DNA from: Seriola aureovittata
Taxonomy: Eukaryota > Chordata > Actinopteri > Carangiformes > Carangidae
Length of the DNA stretch: 64,000 nt
Assembly (NCBI RefSeq): GCF_021018895.1
Contig: NC_079376.1
Location: 22,013,001 to 22,077,000, forward strand
Direction: 5' to 3'
Shown here in pieces: positions 36,846 to 48,609 of this stretch. Numbering within the stretch: position 1 is the stretch's first letter; every line of letters begins with the position of its first letter. A program made the position numbers and the translations under genes. The notes under the pieces are model-generated. The model was not told where the DNA came from and made no database searches. It saw only the letters and a list, made by a program, of their open reading frames with translations.

Positions 36846-38887
36846 GACTGGAGTCCAAACCGCTCTCTACTTCACTACATTTCAGAGCGGAATGTTGTAC
36901 ATTTTACTCCACCACATTCATCTGAAAGCTGTAGTTATAGGCTACTTTACAATTTTTAAGATTTTACTTAAATTTTGTAAATAAAATGAAAACATGATAC
37001 TTTAGTGAAGATTCCAGTCTCTTTGTAACTTTAAACAAAATCAAAGTGAGTTCCTTCACAGCTTTAATATGTCTTTGAGTTGTTTGTAAGGAAAGGTCCA
37101 AGTTTAACACCTTACCACAAGAAAGAAAAATCAGCTTAATCAATAGTAAATTGATTTGAAATATACCACAACAAGCAGGTTGCACTTAGGTTTCCTTATA
37201 TCCCATCTAGAATGCTACAAGATGTTTTACAGTCTTACATCATTAATATTAAAATGAATGTAGAAAGGCACAACTTAATCTAATCAGATCATCTACTCCA
37301 CATTAAGCACCTGTGGTGAAAGCAAGGATGGTTTTCTGAATGGGCCTCTAGGTCACAGGCCCAAAATCACCACAAATGAAAAATTATCACAAAGGGGCAA
37401 ATCAACCACAAAGAGATACAAAACAAACCACTAACCCCTAATCAATCAATATGTAAATGTTATTTACCAACATGATGGAATTGCTGTCTAGTTTTAAGTT
37501 CAGTTTTCAGTGAAAATTAAGTATTAACTCAAATACTGTACTTTTTATTGTTAGGTGCATGTGCTTTACCAGGGGCGGAACCAGACCTTGTGAACATTCA
37601 AGGTTTAGCCCAGTCCTAAGCGGGTCTGGGGGAACACTCCACCAGGGAGACTTTGTTCCCATTGACAGCAGCTATATGCACTCATTTTCAAGATTTCAAG
37701 ATTAATTTGGATGAAGAAATCATCTAGAGTCTGCATCATATTTTCTCCAACTGTCTTCAGAAGGTGATGACTACTGAAGGACTACTGAATTTTCACTCCT
37801 GAATCCTGAAAACAGGTAAAATTGTCTGATGTTAGTATTCTTAAGTTTCACAGGGGAAAGCGATGTGTTATTTTTTACTCAGTACAAGGCAACCAGTGAA
37901 TAATTAAAGAAGAGTATAACTTTAAAAACTTCATTCTGAACCTTAAGCCTGAAGAGAGCAGGACTGTGCACAGGTGACTGGTTTTAATGCCGTGGCTGAT
38001 CATTGTGTATCACAGTATGTGTATTTAAAATGAAATTTGAATGCTGGTATTGGTGCACTTCAGTCTCTTGTGGAAGAAATGAGTAATACAAAAAGAAAAA
38101 AAAACTGCCAATCAAAACAATTTCAACTGTTTTCACGAAAGAAAAACAACTGAGTTCAGCAAAATAAATGTTAAAAAATCACTTGCCTTTCAGGTCTTCC
38201 ATACTTTCTTGAAGATTTTGTGATGTAAACGAAATTGAAATCCATCATTATGTAGTGGTTGTTTTGTACAGTTTGTTCAGTGAAGTGATAAATCAAACAG
38301 AGTGGTTACTGAGTAGTCCCTCATTACTTCATCATAATAGCCTATCACTATAAGCTCCTTAACAACAAATCAGAGACAGCAGGTCCCAAACAACATGTAA
38401 TAAACAGAATATCATTTTCACTCTACTTGAAGATTTAGTTGTTGAAACCACACCTATATTTCTAAGAAACAATGCACACCTCACTTTACAGACAGTGGTA
38501 AGGGGATTATGGGTTAACTACGGTGACATTTCCAGCAGTCGCCACATTATTTTACAGTAACTCCCGGTAATTATACTACTACAACGTGTCATTAAACTGA
38601 TTTTACTTGACTGTTATTTCTTGGCAATTTCTTCACATCATTAGGTAATTACTATAATTAAAATCCTGTTTTTCTGGATTTTCACTTCTTTTCTCTGAGT
38701 TTTTCAGCCACAGTTTTTTTTTTTTCATGTGAAAATAGTCATCAACAGTCGACTGCAGCCTCAGTGTATAAATGATGATAAAGATATAAACACATAAACA
38801 GTAAGTGTGTGGGCAGAGCTGCGTGATCAAACAAAATCTAGTTAGATGGACAGGGAGATGATGGCCACAACACACCACAGCCACATT

Positions 38888-38890
<3 letters not shown>
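36846..38890. other. No gene seen
   Basis: AT-rich unique DNA. GGGGCGGAACCAGACCTTGT near 37,573 may be an old element edge, but nothing pairs with it. Confidence 0.45.

Positions 38891-38969
<79 letters not shown>
38891..38969. repeat. (CT)n microsatellite
   Basis: About 39 nearly perfect CT units. This is one of the longest simple repeats in the window and the source of spurious Ser-Leu or Arg-Glu open frames on the two strands. Confidence 0.98.
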
Positions 38970-38971
<2 letters not shown>

Positions 38972-40950
38972 CATGGCCACTCCGGCACTGCTGGGCAACC
39001 CTTTAGTGCCAATATGCAGGGTAATCCGATAATAATAAATAATACATGGAGAGCTTCATTCATTCCAAAAATGACATTAAAGGGGAACCCAGTGTGTCAA
39101 AAAGTGACACTAAGGGGTCCTGACTACGCATCTGCACGTGACGAGGGTTGTGTTTCCTGTTTTTGGTTGTGTTTCTATATTTTGTAGCGTTGTTTCCCTT
39201 TACTTTTCGAATTGTTGCTCATGTGTTGTCAGATTGGTGAAGATGTTTTCAGTTTGTTTGTGTTTTCTTAACCTATGCAAATCGATAAGATCCATTAAAA
39301 TATGCATTTACAGCCTATGTGGCGTGCCTGTGCACAGTATACCTATTCTCTCTTTAAAGCCAAATAGAGAATCCCCAGTGCCCTTCACCTCGTCAGCACT
39401 TCCACCTCCAGCGCGCTTATCAACTCTGCAGAGCCCTGAATCCACCCAGGTGTGACCAACTGCGACTGTGACGGACTGCTGGGCCAGGGGAGAGATGTGG
39501 TGCACAATGACCCCAGAGTGGATAATCATTGGTGTGTGAACGCCGGTGGAGCCGCACCAGCTGTGACTGCGGTCCCTGAAGAGAGCGAGGGGCCGTCACT
39601 TTCAGGGCTGTGACCTTAGCATGGTCACTACCACTGCCTGGTTTCTCCAGCTCTGTGGAACACATGCTGACAAATGTTTGAAGATACAGTACACACACAC
39701 ACACACACATATATAGACTCCACACAGGCCTGTATTGCTGTATTTCAGGGAACACTCACTGACTTCATTACCTGCTACAATACTGAACTGTATGTTTGAC
39801 CAAACATGTACCTACACTAGTTTTAGACAGGTCTGTTAGCAGGTTACTGTAGCAGCAACTTAATCAGCTCCAGTATTTGATAGTGAATGTGACTTAAGCT
39901 ACATGTCAAGGATTTATTCATTTACTAGATTTCCTGTGTGATGATTCCACTGTGTATGTGGAATATTATATTTTGTAAGCTCAGGCTTCTTAACAAACTA
40001 TTGTTGCTGTGTACATTCTTTCCTACCTAGTTAGAAACAAATGGGTGAAATTAAACATTATGAATTTAATTAAAGTTATAATATGGAACTTTTCCACATT
40101 AAAATGTCTAAAACTGACTAGATCTTTAAGCTTGCTTTTATACAACAGCTCTACATGCGCCATATTACTTAAATAAGCAACAACAAATTATGATTTGTTT
40201 TTTTAATTTTATCATTTATTTGGCTGCATCAACACAATAGATCCGCATCTGGACTGGTACTGGACTGCTGCTAAGCAACATATACCATAACATCCCCCAA
40301 GGTGTGCTCTGAGGTATCCTGGCCTCTTCCCTTCATCCTCTTCTGACGACCATACATCATTTTTATTTCTGGAAATATATTCATCTTTGCAAAGTTTGTT
40401 ACAATCTAAGACAGGTAATGATTGTTAATGTCACGCTAACTAACAGTTAAACAGAGTGATGCATGTAGTTAAAAGTCCCAGTTCTGTTGTTGTTGTTCCA
40501 GCAATTCTCAAACCAGAGAAATCAGTGATTTTTATCATGATAACGGTGCGTGTCTGTGACAAAGACCTCGTCACTCTAAATGGGGGCACATGGTAAAACT
40601 CTGGTTCATGCACAAACAAATGTTTCCCCTCTGTTTCCGTGGTGAGTGCACGCACCACACTGGACATTCGTTCATACATCATATCCCTCCCCGACAATAA
40701 CATAAAAGAAATGCACCACACACATATAGTTCTCGTTGGTAAGGTTTATTTCATTTTACCATTGTTTGCTTGTGGTTCGCTCCTTCTCTCCTCCTAGGGC
40801 TAACCAGAGCAAATGAAGTGGGCTGTCTTATATAGTGGTGGCAGCTTCCTGTTGGGCAGGTCATTCCATTGTTCCCTGAGTGGTAGGGGGGTTTTTGCCT
40901 TGACCTTGAGTTGACTGCTTATTTGTGGTGATTTATTATTGATTGAAGAA
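38970..40950. other. No gene seen
   Basis: Contains a short CA run at 39,690-39,709 and no convincing exon. GTGTGTCAAAAAGTGACACT near 39,090 is a small inverted repeat (GTGTCA...TGACAC). Confidence 0.45.
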
Positions 40951-41251
40951 TGTATGATGGGGGAATGTATTAAATGTGTATTTGTTTTGCAGGTCTATTG
41001 TGGACCCTATTGCAGAGGTAGTTGGTGGAGCAGAATAGTAGTCTGTGGTTTAATTGGGAGTTGGTTGGGCTGGGGAGGAGCTTAGGGTATATAATGCCCC
41101 GGCCAACACCAAGCTCGAGAGAGAGTGAGTGACGCATGCCAGGGAAGCACATTGGGGGTGTAATTTGGGCGTCCGTTATTATAATTGTACACTGTAAATA
41201 AATGCACGGTTTAACAGCAGCTTGCGACTCCAGCCATCATTCTTTAACAAC
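40951..41251 (+). mobile_element. Probable solo LTR
   Basis: A 301-bp block starts TGTATGATGG and ends TTTAACAAC, flanked on both sides by the 5-bp sequence AAGAA (40,946-40,950 and 41,252-41,256), consistent with an integrase target duplication. Inside, in order, are GGGTATATAATGCC (a TATA box near 41,087), a TCGAGAGAGAGTGAG initiator-side region, AATAAA near 41,199 and a CAGCTTGCGACTCCAGCC U5-like stretch. The end is AAC and not the canonical CA, so boundaries may be a few bases off. No internal retroelement genes are present. Confidence 0.6.
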
Positions 41252-43382
41252 AAGAATTCCACCTTTGTTTGACAGTGTCATTTGGTCTCCTGTCAATGAC
41301 GTTACATGGACGCGCGTCAGAGTTGTGGTTGCCTGCCAGAAGCTTTTATTGTGAAACTGCTTTACTCAGTGTTTGTACCAGTTTAAATCTCCTGGCCCGT
41401 TAGTTTTGGAGGACACCAAACACCCTATTCTGTGTGTGTTTTGATTGAGAGACCTCTTGTGGCACAGGTTGCATTTCAGTTTTTGATGATTTGGGGGCTG
41501 TGGAAAACAGCTACAAACAAAACAATGACATATTATAACCTTACAAAAATTGTATTTGCAGATGACCATCTATGCTCACATCAACTGACAAAAAGCATGT
41601 CCAGTATTCACTCTCCTTTTAGCTCCAGCTCCCATTTTTGGAAGACACTATTTGCCTTTGTAGCAGTCAACTGCTCCACAAATGTTCACCGAATAGTCAT
41701 TAACTTCCTTTGGGTGTCGTTTGGTGCTTGGGAACCAGCGTAGAGTGGGTTTATCTGATCACTAAAAACAGCTTCCTGCCTGTGCCGGAGAGAACAGCTG
41801 AGAGCGATCATGATGAATCAAAACAACAAGCTAAAAGGGGCTAAAACACTCCAGAGACATGGGACAACTGCAGTGTGTGTGTGTGTGATTGTGAATGTCA
41901 TTTAATCATTTCCCATATTTTTCCTTATTTGTGTTCTTTAAAAAGCTCTTTATCTGTTTCCTTCCCCTCCAGACTGTTGCTGTAACGTGAATTTTCCCTC
42001 TGTAAAGTCTTACCTTATGTTAGGCCCAATGACCTCAATACACATCAAGATGGTGAGATAACATGTTCCAAGATCTCATCACAAACACAATATAAATCTA
42101 TGAAAGTTCAGTTGTGCAGGCACTGCTATACAGAGTTGTTAAAAAGGTGACATGGTCAGACGAGTCAAGAGAGCGGTACAAGCCTGAGCCTGATCCTCAC
42201 AGTGAGGATGTCTGATGGCTGCTGTTCTGCTGTGGGTGTATTTTACTGCTTACAGTGGGTTGGGTCCACTTGTGTGAGAGGGAAGGATCAATGCAAGCCA
42301 AAACAAATCTTATTCCTATGATGTAACATATCTTTCCAGATAGGTCAGGTCTCTTCTACAATAACAAAGCCCCTATCCACAGAGCTGAATACCTCCTCCA
42401 CCATTACCAGAACACCAAATGTGGGAATGTTACTACTTGTATTTGACTGTTTTATGTCTCATTACCAGGCTTGAATGTTAAGGGTTAGCCACATATTTAT
42501 AGATATTATAGATTTTCATTTTGGCCTGTAGCTTTGAAGTAGGTGATTCTGAACTGCAGGCTGTCTGCTGAGAACCACCCCACCTCTGGATAAGTGAAAG
42601 GTTTATTTGCATACAGAAGTGCTAATCCCCTCCAGTTAGTTATTGCATGCTCGATATGCATATGAAGTGAGCTAGCAGACAGTTAGAGATGATTTGGCTA
42701 CATCCACACTAATATGTTTTAATTTTAAAACAGTGTTTATAAACTAAAATGATCTCCATCCAGACAAGAATTTCATTTGAAATAATCTCTGTCTATACTA
42801 ACACACCTGAAAACGCATATCACATGACCATTCATGAACACGTGCTGGTGTAAGCAGGAAGCAGATTGTCTACTATGGCAGTTGTAGCGTTAAAATGCAG
42901 AATTTAAATGCACAACAGCTGCCAGCAAAGACAACAAAGTCAGTGACGCTTAGAATTTGTGATCCATCTTGCATTCACCACCGGTAGTCGTGACTGATAA
43001 GACTCAATCAGGGAGCGAACATGGGCGTCCACGTCATCATTTCCAAAGGTCTCCGTTTCTGCTAGTCCAGGATACGACACAAAAACTAAAACATGGCCAG
43101 GCATAAACGTAGCAAAAGTGAAAAGCATTTTTAAAACCTGATTTTATAACCACAACACCGTCTGACAAAACCACCAACACATAAATTAAAGACAAAGACA
43201 GTGTGTGCTACTCCGCCTCTCTGACACTCACTGAACAGAGTAGAGAGGGCATTACTGGACACTCTCTTCTAAGTTGCCAAGGTTTGTCCAAAAGGTAGAT
43301 TTGTTGCTTTTTTGGTGCTTTTTGGAAAAAAAAGTCTCTAAATCTTGTGAGAAAAGTGTTGTATTGACAACACTGCAGACTG
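41252..43382. other. No gene seen; eroded dispersed sequence
   Basis: Between 42,700 and 42,850 the text resembles a common teleost DNA element (AAAACAGTGTTTATAAAC, ACACCTGAAAACGCATATCA), but neither end can be fixed. Otherwise unremarkable. Confidence 0.4.
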
Positions 43383-43530
43383 TAAACGCCCCCTAATAGA
43401 AATTCTTTGTGCCAATTCATTTTGAAAGAGCAACAGCCAATGGGGAAACTCCAACTCAGTCACGTGGCATCAGCTGACCAATGGTGGAAATATGATCACC
43501 CAACTCTGTCACTCAGTCACAGACATTCAT
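43383..43530 (+). repeat. Dispersed repeat, copy 1 of a related pair
   Basis: This shares with 50,478-50,614 the ordered blocks AAACGCC, CCAATGGGGAAACTCC (GGG in copy 2), ACTCAGTC, CAGCTGACCAATGGTGGAAA and ATATGATCAC, then a TCAGTCAC/ATTCA end. The two copies are in the same orientation about 7.1 kb apart. Class unknown. Confidence 0.7.
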
Positions 43531-43814
43531 GATTACTGGGCTATAAATAAAATATAAATATAAACATGAAATTCAATAGCCAACCAGTAAGACTGGTATT
43601 ATGGTTATTATGACCCATAGTTACATTTTGTTGCTGAAAAAAGTCTGAAAAGTGTGGTGATAAAGAGAGACAAAGTCCACGTCAGGAGGAGGTTGTGGTG
43701 GATGGATGGGTCAACAAATCACAGGAATATGACAAGGAGAGCGGTGTTCGATTCCCAGATGAAATCAGTAGTTTCTGTTGTTTCTATTATCCATGACCAT
43801 ACGACAAAGTAAAC

Positions 43815-44025
43815 AATGTTGTTATTATTGTAACCATGACAACAAAGATCGTCTAATGTTGTACTTTGTTTTAACCCAAATCACGACCTAACCAAGTAGT
43901 TTTAGTGCCTAAACCTAACCAAGCCATGACCGTTATTATGGTAACCATGACGATAAAGGTAGGTACACCGCTCTTGGTACAGTATGTGTGTTTATTATTG
44001 TAACCATGACAACCAAAGTACGGTG
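43815..44025. repeat. Three loosely tandem TAACCATGAC blocks
   Basis: TTATTATTGTAACCATGACA or a close variant occurs near 43,821, 43,932 and 43,994. CTAACCAAG phrases sit between the first two. This matches the style of a common teleost dispersed repeat, but its class is unclear. Confidence 0.6.
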
Positions 44026-45539
44026 CACATGCGGCCGTAGGGGCACTATTTCAGGAGACACTCCTATGGGTCGTATCAGAGGGTTGAAGAAAAACAACCT
44101 ATATGGTTGTTCAAGTTGGAGGAGCTGTTGTTTCTCCACGGCCCTCGCAATTTCAGCTCCTTCCAACAAGTACTTTCTGTATCAACAAGAAAAGTCATAA
44201 AAAGTTAACTCTGCCTCTAAGACAGAAAAAACTTCAGCGTAGAACAAGATTTCACTGAGTAAAACCAGGGAGGTAGCAGCTGTGGATTGTTGTCTTTCCT
44301 TCAAATGATTGCTTGAAACACCAAACATGGATTCAGAGTCGGTGTGTGTTGCGGCTTTGTTACTGGTAGATGCCAGTGTAGAGAGCTGAATTTACAGCTC
44401 CTCTTCCTGTAAAACATATCTCAGACAGTCTTTCATGCCAAGTTTGGCTGCTCCTGCGCTGCCGCGGATCACAGCTCCCTCACTGAAGTCGCAGCGAAAA
44501 AGGAACAGGATCGAAGCAGCAGCTCCTGGGAGAGACTCTTGAGAACAGTGTGGACTAAGTGAAAATGCTGTAGCACTAAGACTGATGTTTTAAATGCATG
44601 TCACACTCCTGGAAGAAAAAAAAAAGCCACAGAGGAGGTTCAGGCCAGGTCAGTGTCTTTAGCTGCAGAGCACGCACCTCTCTTAGCAGCTCAGAAAAGC
44701 AAAATATCAGCGCAGCTGATTGCGAAATGATGCAGTGATGCAGCTTTAAAGAGGAGAAATTATTCTGCTAAATGCATTTTATATCTGTGGCTCTCATTCA
44801 TCATCTTTTCTACATTTGTCAAGCAGAATGTAGCCTACAGTGGTGGCTTCAGGATCGGCCTTCCCTCCTTCTTTGGACTTGGGATGTCAGAAATCTGCTT
44901 ATCACCATTTGGGAGCTATTGATACAGTTTAAAATAAAGCAAAGCTAAAGGCGTGAACATTTTTCAGGGTCCACGATTTTAAAGTAAAGTGACTAAATTG
45001 AAATGAACTCAACAGACTGAAAATAAATGACTGCATTTTCTGGCAGGTATAAATATGGAGATCTGTGCCACTTGAGATTGTATTTCAAATTCACACATTT
45101 TTATCCAAGATTCAATTCAAACACACTGGAGTGTGTACTGGCTCCATTACTAGTTTATATTTCCTAGTTGAAGGTATAGCATGATCATTTGTGCCAACTG
45201 AATATTGCTGTATTGAGATTAAAGCTGCAATAATCAATATATTTATATCTGCAGAAGGATCAAATTGATATTTATTATGTAAAAGAGCTCATTTTAGTGA
45301 ACACAAGGGAATATTTAGCAGGTAAAAGCCAGATTTCCCTCAGGAGTTTGTTAGCCACCCAAAAGGGAGCAGAGAGGAGAGCGATTATTGGACTTACGCT
45401 CACCAGGCAGACAGAATTACAACTTGAAAAGAATACTAAACAGGTAATTGTAACAGCTTTACATGGTATGTCAGTATTGTGCATACAGCTTTTCTGGTTG
45501 CTGTCAAGTGGCCACAACAAAACAAATAATGCAGTTTTT
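44026..45539. other. No gene seen
   Basis: A slightly GC-richer patch at 44,440-44,720 with several CpG sites, including GCTGCCGCGG, lacks a TATA box or open exon. A role as a promoter or first exon is possible but unsupported. Confidence 0.4.
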
Positions 45540-45795
45540 AAATGATGAACGGGCTTCACTTATGTAGCACTGTTCTAGTCTTAGAGACCACTCAAAGTGC
45601 TTTACCCTACATGCCACATTCAGCCGTTCACACACACACATCAATACATAAAATGGAACAGCCATCAGGGGCATATTGCGATTCAGTATCTTGCCCAACG
45701 ACACTTCGACACGCAGACTTGCGGAGCAGCGGATAAAACCATCGCCTTTCTGAGCAGTGGACGATCCGCTCTTCTTCCTGAGCCACAGCCACCTC
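45535..45795 (-). mobile_element. tRNA-derived SINE, near full length
   Basis: Read on the minus strand it starts GGTGGCTGTGGCTCAGGAAG, the A-box part of a tRNA-like head, then GGCGATGGTTTTATCCG as a degraded B box. TGCGTGTCGAAGTGTCGTTG and GGGCAAGATACTGAAT follow, then a GTGTGTGTGTGAAC linker, and it ends AAAGCACTTTGAGTGGTC...ACATAAGTGAAGCCC. This order is that of a widespread percomorph SINE. It moves using LINE reverse transcriptase in trans. The 152-codon minus-strand frame across it is an artefact of the SINE. Confidence 0.88.
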
Positions 45796-46311
45796 AAAAA
45801 TAGAACCAAAAAAATAAGTTGAGTTGTACTGTACGCAAGAAAAGGAATAGAAATCCCAGAGGCCCTGATTTCCTCTGGGGATTCAGGCAACATGTCCACA
45901 TCTCTTTTCAAAATCCTTTTTTTTTTCAGCCCTCTCACACAGTGGCAATCCAAAGAAGCCAATCATACAACAACCTATCCATCCCCCCACCCACTTTCCA
46001 GATCATTTTCTTACTGAAGTCTGTCTGAACAGTGCCCTCCTCCTGATGTCCTGCCACCATAGATGTTGATACACTTAAACCTGCAGTTATTACCATGCAC
46101 TCAAGGCAATGAGCTTTACAAGCAGCAGCGAGTTCACTGTAAAAAAATAAATAAATAAAAAGGGGGAAGTTGAGGAAATTTTCCAGGCAACTAAGTTAAG
46201 TAAAACTTTGATTGCACTATTGAACTTTTAAAGTTTGTCACACGCCTCCAGTTTATTCCATGAGTTTCTAGTATTTCCCCTTTCCCCTGTGCCTCCTGTG
46301 CTCATCTGTGT

Positions 46312-46362
46312 GTCTCTGTCTCTGTCTCTGTCTCTGTCTCTGTGTCTCTCTCTCTCTCTCTC
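46312..46362. repeat. (TCTCTG)n/(CT)n microsatellite
   Basis: Five hexanucleotide-like TCTCTG units pass into a pure CT run. Spurious frames of alternating Cys-Leu arise here. Confidence 0.95.
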
Positions 46363-46727
46363 TGTTTGTGTGTCCTCTCATTCTCCCATGCTCCCTGGTT
46401 TCTGCTGATCAACCTGCACACCTGCAATCTACTCATCAACTCAGCAGTATATCTATCCCGGTTCTTCATCCACTCATTACCACATTGTTGTTTGTGGCAG
46501 ATCATGGTGTCTGGCCACTTTGCGTCTGTGTCTTCAAAGCTTTGACTATCATGTTGTTGTGATCACTAAAATAAAGCTAGTCTCTCTGTACGACAGGATC
46601 ATTGCATGGCTGCATGTTTTCTCTCTGCCTGCCGATCAGTCAGGGAGCCAGGCTCACAGCCCTGCTGGGGTCAGCCCTATGTTCCCACATTTCTTAGAAC
46701 TTTTTTTTCCACAGAAATTTTTGAAAA

Positions 46728-46797
46728 TTAGGGTTAGGGTTAGGGCTGTGGGAATATAGGGCTAGGGCTGTGGGAATATAGGGCTGTGGGAACATAG
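46728..46797. repeat. Telomere-like TTAGGG run and AGGGCTGTGGGAATAT repeats
   Basis: Three perfect TTAGGG units (46,728-46,745) lead straight into three copies of AGGGCTGTGGGAATAT, the last with AACAT, partly separated by an extra AGGGCT. Both units share AGGG, so the longer repeat may have grown from the telomeric one or the reverse. CCCTATGTTCCCACA about 60 bp upstream (46,675) is the inverse of the second unit. Confidence 0.85.
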
Positions 46798-47293
46798 ACA
46801 CGCTCCCGCCCTGCCTTCATCCTTACTCTGCCCTGCTTCAGCAGCCACCAGCTTCCCTCAGCCCCTCCGCCTTCGTCTGCCGTAATCCTCAACTCCATCC
46901 ACCTTCACTCTCTGGAAGCAGACAATCAACCTTTTGTCATTCATTCGAATTCTGACTTCATGTCCTGCATTTAGGTTTCCTCGCTGATCGGAACAAAGTT
47001 TTTAGTTTATCCAGCTTAGAATTTTTATTTCTGTTAGAGGAACATGTTCTTTTACATATCTCATGTCAGAATTTTCACTATTGTCAATTTACCCTAAATG
47101 AGTGTGACTCCAGTCTGTATGATGGACCCATGTGGAATTATCTGTTTATAAATGAAAATGGATTTTTAAAATGATTTATTGTGTTAAGCTTCATCCTTAT
47201 CCCTTATGACGGCTGTTTATATACAGTCTCACCCATATGACTCAAGTGCCTTACACAAGAGGGGTTCAGGAAGTGTTTGAAGTAAAGACCTCC
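46798..47293. other. No gene seen
   Basis: CT-rich patch to about 46,920, then AT-rich sequence. Nothing recognisable. Confidence 0.45.
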
Positions 47294-47675
47294 TGTCACA
47301 GCCTGCAATGCCTCTGTCTCACTCTCCACTCTGCCACACCTCCTAATCAGCCTCACTGTCCTCACCTGGTGACCCCAGCTGCACTCTATCTCCAATCAGG
47401 CCAGAATCTATATGCATCACCGGTTCACTCGCTCTTTGCCAGATTGTTCTAGTTTTATGCAAGACTTTCCAGCGGTCATCTCCGGACTGACTTTCCTGTA
47501 TCGATTCTGCTCGTCTCTGACCATCCTGCCTCGTCTCTGCCCCGGTAAACACTTCGGCCTTCTGTCCCTGACCACGAGTTCTGCCTGTGCGCTTCCTGGT
47601 CCCCATCTGCCTGCACCCTCGACTACGTCTCCAGCCTGCTCCCTAATGGTACCGTTGCCTTCCTACCAACTCGTC

Positions 47676-47755
<80 letters not shown>

Positions 47756-47917
47756 AGCCTCCCCAACCCGCTCCACTCACCTGCTCCACAACATGGCATC
47801 TCCAGTCACCAATACCCACCTGTGTGCAATATCTCTGCTGGTTCTTTAATAAAAGTCATTACCAACTATTCACCTGTTTGGTTTTGCCGCAATTGGGTCT
47901 GACCACACCCTGTTACA
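47294..47917 (+). mobile_element. Probable solo LTR containing a (GT)n tract
   Basis: The block begins TGTCACA and ends TGTTACA, the TG...CA edges of an LTR. The flanking 5-mers are CCTCC (left) and ACTCC (right), a four-of-five match to a target duplication. Inside are a CT/CC-rich promoter-like region and, near the 3' side, TTCTTTAATAAAAGTC as a polyadenylation signal, before a GTCTGACCACACC end. A GT tract of about 37 units sits in the middle. No gag or pol sequence flanks it. Confidence 0.68.
47678..47752. repeat. (TG)n microsatellite
   Basis: About 37 perfect TG units within the solo LTR. Source of spurious Cys-Val frames. Confidence 0.98.
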
Positions 47918-48026
47918 ACTCCTGTGTTTTCATCATGGTTCGCTTTGTTTCACTGTTGATCAGAGAGTAGATCATCTGACACTTTGAAGACACATAATTG
48001 CCTATATAAAGACTGTTATGGATTTA

Positions 48027-48094
<68 letters not shown>
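48027..48094. repeat. (TG)n(TA)n compound microsatellite
   Basis: About nine TG units change to about 24 TA units at 48,045. The TA part is self-complementary and likely to be variable in length. Confidence 0.98.
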
Positions 48095-48099
<5 letters not shown>

Positions 48100-48343
48100 G
48101 CAATGATGGCTGAAGCTCTTGGCAAATGACCATCACCACCACCCACTCCCAGCAAGATGCCATGCTCAGTGGCAGAGAAAATTTAGAAATAGCACATTTA
48201 ATTATTACTTTTAGAGCTTATAATCACGAGTTGTTGACGAAATGTTTGATGGACTGTTTGTTTACATTGATTTAAGTTAATTAGAAACATTTTTAGCTTA
48301 TTTGCTTGTCCAAGCACTCACTTACATGATGGAGGCTTTCTCT

Positions 48344-48346
<3 letters not shown>

Positions 48347-48385
<39 letters not shown>
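48347..48385. repeat. (TG)n microsatellite
   Basis: About 19 TG units preceded by a short CT run. The following 250 bp are CT/CC-rich and end with TTACAATAAATCC near 48,600, a layout similar to the solo LTR at 47.3 kb and perhaps another LTR fragment. Confidence 0.95.
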
Positions 48386-48388
<3 letters not shown>

Positions 48389-48609
48389 ACCCACTACGCC
48401 AGTATTTTGTATGCTGTGGATATCTACAGTGTTTTCCTCGTGCCCTTGACTTTCCTGTGTTCAGGATACCCAGTGTCCTCTTCCCATCGTTTTGCCTTGT
48501 CCGCCCACGCCACTTTACCCCGCCAGCCAGCTTCCTCATCCATCCGCCTGCCTGTCCTCTGCATCAGCCGGCCTCTCATCTCCACCATTTCCTTTACCCT
48601 TACAATAAA

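Noticed and set aside
38633..39187. Arg-Glu and Ser-Leu frames of up to 121 codons
   Set aside because: Produced by the (CT)n microsatellite on each strand.
45504..45962. 152-codon minus-strand frame
   Set aside because: Most of it is a tRNA-derived SINE in one frame; not a protein gene.
47412..47970. Cys-Val frames around 47.7 kb
   Set aside because: Generated by the GT tract inside a probable solo LTR.
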